Below are positions 58,830 through 64,000 of a stretch of 64,000 nt of DNA, in pieces. The DNA is from Pectobacterium aroidearum (GTDB lineage Bacteria > Pseudomonadota > Gammaproteobacteria > Enterobacterales > Enterobacteriaceae). The notes beneath the pieces are model-generated. The model did not search any database. It had not been told where the DNA came from and saw only the letters and a list, made by a program, of their open reading frames with translations. The position numbers and the translations under genes are program-made. The stretch spans positions 310,001 to 374,000 of the forward strand of contig NZ_CP166097.1 in assembly GCF_041228105.1 (NCBI RefSeq), read 5' to 3'. The first letter of the stretch is position 1; the number at the start of each line of letters is the position of its first letter.

Positions 58830-59531
58830 CTACAAGGTTCGGCACAAACACCAGACCTGAACGCCCGCAGCCCCCTGAGCCAACAGCAGCCTGCTGATTT
58901 CAGCGGCGGTACTACCCGTCGTGACCACATCATCCAGCAAAACCACCTGCTGCCCGGACAGCGAAACATCACAGGAAAATGCGTCCCGCAGGTTTCTGCG
59001 CCGCGCGCTGGCGCTGAGCGTTTGCTGTAGCGGCGTGCGACGGGTTCGCAGCAATTCGCGGGGATCGTAAGCACAGTTCAGCCAGCGGGCGAGAGGACGG
59101 GCGAGCAGCTCGGTCTGGTTGAAGCCACGACGCCATTGGCGGTTTCGGTGCAGGGGCACGGTGAACAGGCGATCGGGGCGGAACAGGGGAACCTGTCCGG
59201 TGAGTTTTCTTTCGCGATAGGTCATCTGCCAGCGCAGTAACAGCTGTCGGGCAAGCACCGTTGCCAGCTCGGTTTTACCGTGAAATTTAAAATGTTTCAG
59301 CAGCGTGTTAAGCGGCGGGGCGTAGTCGCTGATAAAGGTCATCGATTGCCAGGGCGGCGGGTTTTGCAGGCAGCGCCCGCACTGACGCGTTGTGTCGCTT
59401 GAGGGTAAACCACAGCGTGGGCAGCAGGCAGGTAAACGCGGCAAGTGTCGCTGGCAGTATGAGCATATCCCCTGCTGGCCGTGATGAAGCGGTAATAAGC
59501 ATAGCCAGCAGCGTGCGGAGATGGTTAACAT
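58830..59531 (-). CDS. gntX: ComF/GntX phosphoribosyltransferase-like protein
   Basis: A 233-residue ComF-family protein like E. coli GntX. Seen: a double zinc-ribbon N-terminus (CWLC, CSYC, CPRCG, CGRC), then a phosphoribosyltransferase domain with FRPDRLFTVPLHRNRQWRRGFNQTELLA and the PRPP-binding loop VVLLDDVVTTGSTAAE. The family relates to DNA uptake and use in other bacteria, but the activity of GntX is not settled. ATG 59531 has AAGGA upstream. It is divergent from bioH and lies upstream of nfuA on the same strand, as in E. coli. Confidence 0.93.
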   Translation of the reverse strand: MLTISARCWLCLLPLHHGQQGICSYCQRHLPRLPACCPRCGLPSSDTTRQCGRCLQNPPPWQSMTFISDYAPPLNTLLKHFKFHGKTELATVLARQLLLRWQMTYRERKLTGQVPLFRPDRLFTVPLHRNRQWRRGFNQTELLARPLARWLNCAYDPRELLRTRRTPLQQTLSASARRRNLRDAFSCDVSLSGQQVVLLDDVVTTGSTAAEISRLLLAQGAAGVQVWCLCRTL

Positions 59532-59630
59532 TGTTTTCCTTAACGATCGTTTTCCCTAAATATGGGTTTTTCCCTGAAATATTTTCCCCCACGCAAACGT
59601 GAAGGGGTTCCTGAAGAAGGAAGATAACGG

Positions 59631-60398
59631 ATGGCAGCGTTGTATTGGCAGACCGAAGGCGCAGGAAACACAGATCTTGTGTTGCTGCACGGGTGGGGAT
59701 TGAATGCGCAGGTATGGCAAAGCATTATTGCGCGACTCGCCCCGCATTTTCGTCTGCATGTAGTCGATCTGCCGGGCTATGGCAGAAGTCAGGGATTTGG
59801 GGCGATGTCGCTGAGTGACATGGCGAACATCGTGCTGGCGCAGGCGCCGGAACGTGCCATCTGGCTAGGGTGGTCGCTGGGCGGACTGGTTGCCAGCCAG
59901 ATTGCGTTGAGCGCACCTGAGCGGGTAGACAAGCTGATTACCGTGGCGTCATCCCCTTGTTTCAGCGCGCAAGACGGCTGGCCGGGCATCAAGCCGGACG
60001 TCTTGCAGGGGTTTCAGCAGCAGCTCAGTGAAGATTTCCAGCGTACGGTTGAGCGGTTTCTGGCGCTGCAAACGCTGGGAACGGAGAGCGCACGGCAGGA
60101 TGCCCGACTATTAAAAAGCGTGGTGCTGGAACAGCCGATGCCGTCAGTCGAGGTACTAAACGGCGGGCTGGACATCTTGCGAGAAGCCGATTTACGCCAG
60201 CCGTTAGCCGACCTGGCCGTACCGTTCCTGCGGCTCTATGGTGCCTTAGACGGACTGGTGCCGCGTAAGGTGGCCGGATTACTGGATGAACAGTGGCTGA
60301 ATTCGACCTCGGTAGTGATACCAAAAGCCGCGCATGCGCCGTTTATCTCGCATCCTGATGCGTTTACCGAGCAGGTGATCGCGTTCGCTCAGGCCTAG
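59631..60398 (+). CDS. bioH: Pimeloyl-ACP methyl ester carboxylesterase
   Basis: A 255-residue alpha/beta hydrolase that removes the methyl group from pimeloyl-ACP methyl ester and so ends the BioC-BioH stage of biotin synthesis. Seen: the oxyanion segment [12 protein letters not shown], the nucleophile elbow GWSLGGLVA (Ser at about residue 82), the acid in [10 protein letters not shown], and the C-terminal His in [18 protein letters not shown] precedes ATG 59631. Divergent from gntX with a 99-bp gap. Confidence 0.95.
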   Translation: MAALYWQTEGAGNTDLVLLHGWGLNAQVWQSIIARLAPHFRLHVVDLPGYGRSQGFGAMSLSDMANIVLAQAPERAIWLGWSLGGLVASQIALSAPERVDKLITVASSPCFSAQDGWPGIKPDVLQGFQQQLSEDFQRTVERFLALQTLGTESARQDARLLKSVVLEQPMPSVEVLNGGLDILREADLRQPLADLAVPFLRLYGALDGLVPRKVAGLLDEQWLNSTSVVIPKAAHAPFISHPDAFTEQVIAFAQA

Positions 60399-60512
60399 CC
60401 GACGATAATTTACATTTTCTCCTCAATTTCTCCACGATTTAGCCGATGTCGGCAGTTAAGGTTATTCGGCACGCTGTATGCATAATGTCGGTCGTTTCAA
60501 GATCGAGATACT

Positions 60513-60743
60513 GGGGGCTACCACGGTGTGAGGCATTCCTACGGGAACCTCATCACCGTGTTTCCCCCTATAAAATGCAAACGCATTTTAAATGCCACTT
60601 GTGGCAGCCCGTCAGGGCGAGCACAGGAACTGGGCGAGTAAATCCATGCTGAAGTGATCAGCATTACCTTGTATGCAGGGTTTTCTCTGGGTTGAATGAA
60701 CCCGATTCTGTTCGATTATAAGTAGGCTGCTCATACAGCAGCC
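60513..60743. repeat. Chain of hairpins in the bioH-acrD intergenic region
   Basis: Within the 377-bp gap at least six inverted repeats follow one another: GGGGG 60513-60517 / CCCCC 60564-60568 enclosing CACGGTG 60522-60528 / CACCGTG 60554-60560; AAAATGC 60572-60578 / GCATTTT 60583-60589; TGCCAC 60593-60598 / GTGGCA 60601-60606; ATGCTGA 60646-60652 / TCAGCAT 60658-60664; GGGTT 60689-60693 / AACCC 60699-60703; GGCTGCT 60725-60731 / AGCAGCC 60737-60743. No gene is supported. The last one is 32 bp before acrD and may be part of its leader. Confidence 0.65.
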
Positions 60744-60775
60744 TCGTCAAAATATGGCTGAGGAGTGTTGGAGAG

Positions 60776-63700
60776 ATGGCGAATTTTTTTGTCGACCGTC
60801 CTATTTTTGCGTGGGTGCTGGCTATCCTTCTCAGCCTATGCGGTATGTTGGCTATCAAGTCATTGCCGCTTGAACAGTATCCCGATCTGGCGCCGCCCAG
60901 CGTGCGAATCACGGCGAGTTATCCCGGCGCATCGGCGCAGACGCTGGAAAATACCGTCACACAGGTTATTGAGCAGAGCATGACCGGGCTGGATAACCTG
61001 ATGTACATGTCCTCAGACAGCAGCAATACCGGGCAAGCCCGTGTCATGCTGACCTTCGAGGCGGGTACCAATCCCGATGAAGCCCGTCAGCAGGTGCAAA
61101 ACCAGCTTCAATCCGCTATCCGCAAGCTGCCGCAGGAAGTCCAGCAGCAGGGCGTCACTGTGAGTAAAACGGGCGATACCAATATCCTGATGGTCGCGTT
61201 TGTCTCTACCGATGGCAGTATGGACAAGCAGGATATCGCCGATTATGTCGCGACGAATATTCAGGAACCAATTAGCCGTATCAGCGGGGTGGGCGAGGTT
61301 TCTGCATATGGATCGCAGTATGCGATGCGTATCTGGCTGGATCCGGCCAAACTGATGGATTATGCGCTGACCACCAGCGATGTGGTACGAGCCATCGAAT
61401 CGCAGAACAGCCAGGTTTCGGTAGGGCAAGTCGGCGGTGTACCGTCGGTGGATAATCAGGCGCTTAACGCGACGATTAACGCACAATCCCTGTTACAGAC
61501 GCCACAGCAGTTCCGTGATATCACGCTGCGCGTCAATCAGGACGGCTCCGCTGTGACGTTAGCTAACGTTGCAGAAGTCGAACTGGGTGCCGAACGCTAC
61601 GATTTTCTCAGCCGTTTCAACGGCCAGTCCGCTTCTGGTCTGGGGGTGACGCTGGCGTCTGGCGCGAATGAACTGGAAACCGACAAGCGCGTCAGAGAAC
61701 GTATCGATGAGCTATCACGTTATTTTCCGCACGGGATGGAAGCCAAAATCGCTTTCGAAACCTCCCCCTTTGTTAAAGCTTCTATCACCGACGTGGTGAA
61801 AACCCTGTTTGAAGCGGTGCTGCTGGTCTTTCTGGTGATGTACCTATTCTTGCAGAATTTCCGCGCCACGCTGATTCCTACGATTGCGGTGCCGGTAGTG
61901 TTACTCGGTACGTTTGCCGTGCTGTACGCCTGTGGATTCAGTCTGAACACCCTGACAATGTTCGCGATGGTGCTGGCGATTGGCCTGCTGGTGGACGATG
62001 CCATCGTGGTGGTGGAAAACGTAGAGCGGGTGATGAGCGAAGAGGGGCTCTCGCCACGGGAAGCGACGCGAAAATCGATGGGACAGGTGCAGGGGGCGCT
62101 GGTGGGGATTGCGCTGGTGCTGTCCGCCGTGTTTGTGCCGATGGCCTTCTTTGGCGGCACCACGGGGGCGATTTACCGTCAGTTCTCCATCACGATTGTG
62201 ACATCAATGATTCTGTCGGTGCTGGTGGCGATGATTCTGACGCCTGCGCTGTGCGCGACGTTGCTCAAGCCGCTTGCTAAGGGGCAACATCACGGCCGCA
62301 AAGGGTTCTTCGGCTGGTTTAACCGGAGCTTTACCCGCACGTCGCTGAAGTATGAGCGCGGCGTCGGCAAGATATTGATGAGCAGCGGGCGCTGGCTGCT
62401 GCTGTATATGGGCATTATCTGCGTTATGGCTTTCCTGTTTTTTCGGCTGCCGACCTCGTTTCTGCCGCAGGAAGATCGGGGCGTGTTCACGACTCAAGTG
62501 CAGCTACCGCCGGGTTCGACGCAGCAGCAGACCTTACAGGTGGTCCACAAGATCGAGCAGTATTATCTCACGCAGGAAAAAGACACGGTGACGTCCGTGT
62601 TTTCCACCATTGGCTCGGGGCCGGGCGGAAACGGGCAAAACGTGGCGCGGCTGTTTATACGTCTTAAAGACTGGAGCGAACGTACAACGCCGGGGAGCAG
62701 CTCGTTTGCGGTGATCGAACGCGCGACTAAGGCCTTTCGTCATATTCAGGAAGCGCGCGTGTTTGCCAGTAGCCCGCCGTCAATTAATGGGCTGGGCAGT
62801 GCCGCTGGTTTCGCCATGCGGCTACAGGATCGCGGGGGACTGGGACACGATGCGCTGATGGCCGCACGGGATCAGCTGTTAAATATGGCTGATAGCAATC
62901 CCGAACTGACGCGCGTACGTCATAACGGTCTGGATGACAGCTCGCAACTGCGGATTCATATCGATCAGCGTAAAGCACAGGCGCTGGGTGTGTCGGTGGA
63001 TGACATTAACAGCACGCTGAAAACTGGCTGGGGCTCGACCTATGTTAATGACTTTCTCGATCGTGGCCGCGTGAAGAAAGTCTATGTTCAGGCGGCGGCG
63101 AAGTTCCGTATGCTGCCGGACGACATCAGTAAATGGTATGTGCGCAACAACCGTGGCGGCATGGTGCCGTTCAGCGCGTTTGCGCAAACCGTCTGGGAGA
63201 CTGGCTCGCCGCGTCTTGAACGTTACAACGGTTATTCCTCGCTGGAAATTGTCGGCGAGGCGATGCCGGGCGTCAGTACCGGTACGGCTATGACGGTCAT
63301 GGAATCGCTGGTGGCGAAGCTGCCAGAAGGCTTTGGCTTAGAGTGGACCGGCATGTCGTTGCAGGAGCGATTGAGCGGAGCGCAGGCTCCGGCGCTGTAT
63401 GCGATTTCTCTGCTGGTGGTGTTTCTGTGTCTGGCCGCGCTGTATGAAAGCTGGACGGTGCCGTTTTCCGTCATGCTGGTGGTGCCGATGGGCGTTCTGG
63501 GGGCGCTGGTGGCAACCTGGGCGCGCGGTCTGGAAAACGATGTCTATTTTCAGGTTGGGCTATTGACCGTGGTTGGGCTATCGGCGAAGAACGCCATTCT
63601 GATTGTGGAATTCGCCAACGAGATGAACCAGAAAGGGAAGGATCTGGTTGAGGCCACGCTGGAGGCTTCCCGCCAGCGGCTGCGGCCGATATTGATGACG

Positions 63701-63892
63701 TCACTGGCATTTATTTTCGGTGTTCTGCCGATGGCGACCAGCAGCGGCGCGGGTTCGGCCAGTCAGCATGCGGTGGGAACGGGCGTGATCGGCGGTATGC
63801 TGGCTGCAACTTTCCTCGCTATTTTCTTCGTGCCGCTGTTCTTTGTCGTCGTGCGCCGCCGCTTTCCGTTAAAGGAGAAGACGCTGGGGTAG
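60776..63892 (+). CDS. acrD: RND multidrug efflux pump AcrD
   Basis: A 1038-residue RND inner-membrane pump, nearly colinear with E. coli AcrD (1037), which exports aminoglycosides and other hydrophilic drugs with AcrA and TolC. Seen: a first membrane helix [20 protein letters not shown], two large periplasmic loops, the proton-relay residues in [21 protein letters not shown] (Asp-Asp) and [18 protein letters not shown] (Lys), and 12 membrane helices. GGAG lies just upstream of ATG 60776. No membrane-fusion-protein gene is nearby, as usual for acrD. The upstream region is rich in hairpins. Confidence 0.95.
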   Translation: MANFFVDRPIFAWVLAILLSLCGMLAIKSLPLEQYPDLAPPSVRITASYPGASAQTLENTVTQVIEQSMTGLDNLMYMSSDSSNTGQARVMLTFEAGTNPDEARQQVQNQLQSAIRKLPQEVQQQGVTVSKTGDTNILMVAFVSTDGSMDKQDIADYVATNIQEPISRISGVGEVSAYGSQYAMRIWLDPAKLMDYALTTSDVVRAIESQNSQVSVGQVGGVPSVDNQALNATINAQSLLQTPQQFRDITLRVNQDGSAVTLANVAEVELGAERYDFLSRFNGQSASGLGVTLASGANELETDKRVRERIDELSRYFPHGMEAKIAFETSPFVKASITDVVKTLFEAVLLVFLVMYLFLQNFRATLIPTIAVPVVLLGTFAVLYACGFSLNTLTMFAMVLAIGLLVDDAIVVVENVERVMSEEGLSPREATRKSMGQVQGALVGIALVLSAVFVPMAFFGGTTGAIYRQFSITIVTSMILSVLVAMILTPALCATLLKPLAKGQHHGRKGFFGWFNRSFTRTSLKYERGVGKILMSSGRWLLLYMGIICVMAFLFFRLPTSFLPQEDRGVFTTQVQLPPGSTQQQTLQVVHKIEQYYLTQEKDTVTSVFSTIGSGPGGNGQNVARLFIRLKDWSERTTPGSSSFAVIERATKAFRHIQEARVFASSPPSINGLGSAAGFAMRLQDRGGLGHDALMAARDQLLNMADSNPELTRVRHNGLDDSSQLRIHIDQRKAQALGVSVDDINSTLKTGWGSTYVNDFLDRGRVKKVYVQAAAKFRMLPDDISKWYVRNNRGGMVPFSAFAQTVWETGSPRLERYNGYSSLEIVGEAMPGVSTGTAMTVMESLVAKLPEGFGLEWTGMSLQERLSGAQAPALYAISLLVVFLCLAALYESWTVPFSVMLVVPMGVLGALVATWARGLENDVYFQVGLLTVVGLSAKNAILIVEFANEMNQKGKDLVEATLEASRQRLRPILMTSLAFIFGVLPMATSSGAGSASQHAVGTGVIGGMLAATFLAIFFVPLFFVVVRRRFPLKEKTLG

Positions 63893-64000
63893 GGCATAGC
63901 CGACATTGCCTGACGACCTGCTGGTATTCGTCAGATGGTGGCTTACTGAGTGTCCATAAACAACACGATTTAGTCCGAACTGTTCATTTCTTCACGCTGA
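63893..64000. other. Tail of the window after acrD
   Basis: About 110 bases with no supported gene; no clear terminator was recognised after the acrD TAG. Confidence 0.4.

Overview
The window reads as a chromosomal segment of a soft-rot enterobacterium, most likely Pectobacterium or a close relative. About three quarters of the genes are close to Escherichia coli core genes in recognisable gene order, but the joins between blocks differ from E. coli. There are no tRNA or rRNA genes, insertion sequences, prophage genes or CRISPR arrays. Species assignment is inference from overall similarity and synteny. Region by region: 1-11.7 kb holds the 3' end of uvrD, a cyclase-family gene, corA with a long leader that contains a likely corL leader peptide, an AbrB-family membrane protein gene, rarD, yigI, pldA, recQ, rhtC, rhtB, pldB and yigL. 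11.8-18.7 kb is the divergent glpTQ / glpABC locus for uptake and anaerobic oxidation of glycerol-3-phosphate, with CRP-like and GlpR-like sites between the two operons. Directly downstream lies a Fur-controlled RyhB small RNA gene with an apparently long 5' part. 19.2-30.9 kb is the accessory part and the main point of interest. It holds a LevR-type sigma54 activator (AAA+, PRD and EIIA domains), a mannose-family PTS (IIA, IIB, IIC, IID) with a GH88 unsaturated glucuronyl hydrolase inserted after IIA, a Cof-type phosphatase, and two exported lyases (a heparinase II/III-like protein and an alginate-lyase/PL38-like protein with a C-terminal beta-trefoil-like domain). Both the PTS operon and the lyase operon are preceded by a GG-N10-GC sigma54 promoter. 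The simplest model is depolymerisation of a uronic-acid polysaccharide in the periplasm, uptake of the unsaturated oligosaccharides by the PTS with phosphorylation, cleavage by GH88 in the cytoplasm, and induction through PTS-dependent phosphorylation of the activator. The order IIA-GH88-IIB-IIC-IID is that of the streptococcal glycosaminoglycan operon, which is surprising in a plant-associated enterobacterium. 31-36 kb carries yhhW, gntR, gntK and a GntP-family gluconate permease with two overlapping GntR-type operators and a consensus CRP site, then a palindromic MITE-like block and yhgN. 36.2-49.6 kb carries asd, a GNAT acetyltransferase gene, a BtsS-type sensor kinase gene without a neighbouring regulator, and the glycogen operon glgBXCAP. 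49.6-58.1 kb carries glpD divergent from glpEGR, followed directly by malPQ; malT and the rtc genes that separate these blocks in E. coli are absent here. 58.2-64 kb carries nfuA, gntX, bioH, a hairpin-rich intergenic region and the RND pump gene acrD. The genes cooperate mainly around carbon: glycerol phosphate (glpTQ, glpABC, glpD, glpEGR), gluconate (gnt), glycogen and maltodextrin (glg, malPQ), and the proposed uronan system, several of them carrying visible CRP, GlpR, GntR or sigma54 signals.
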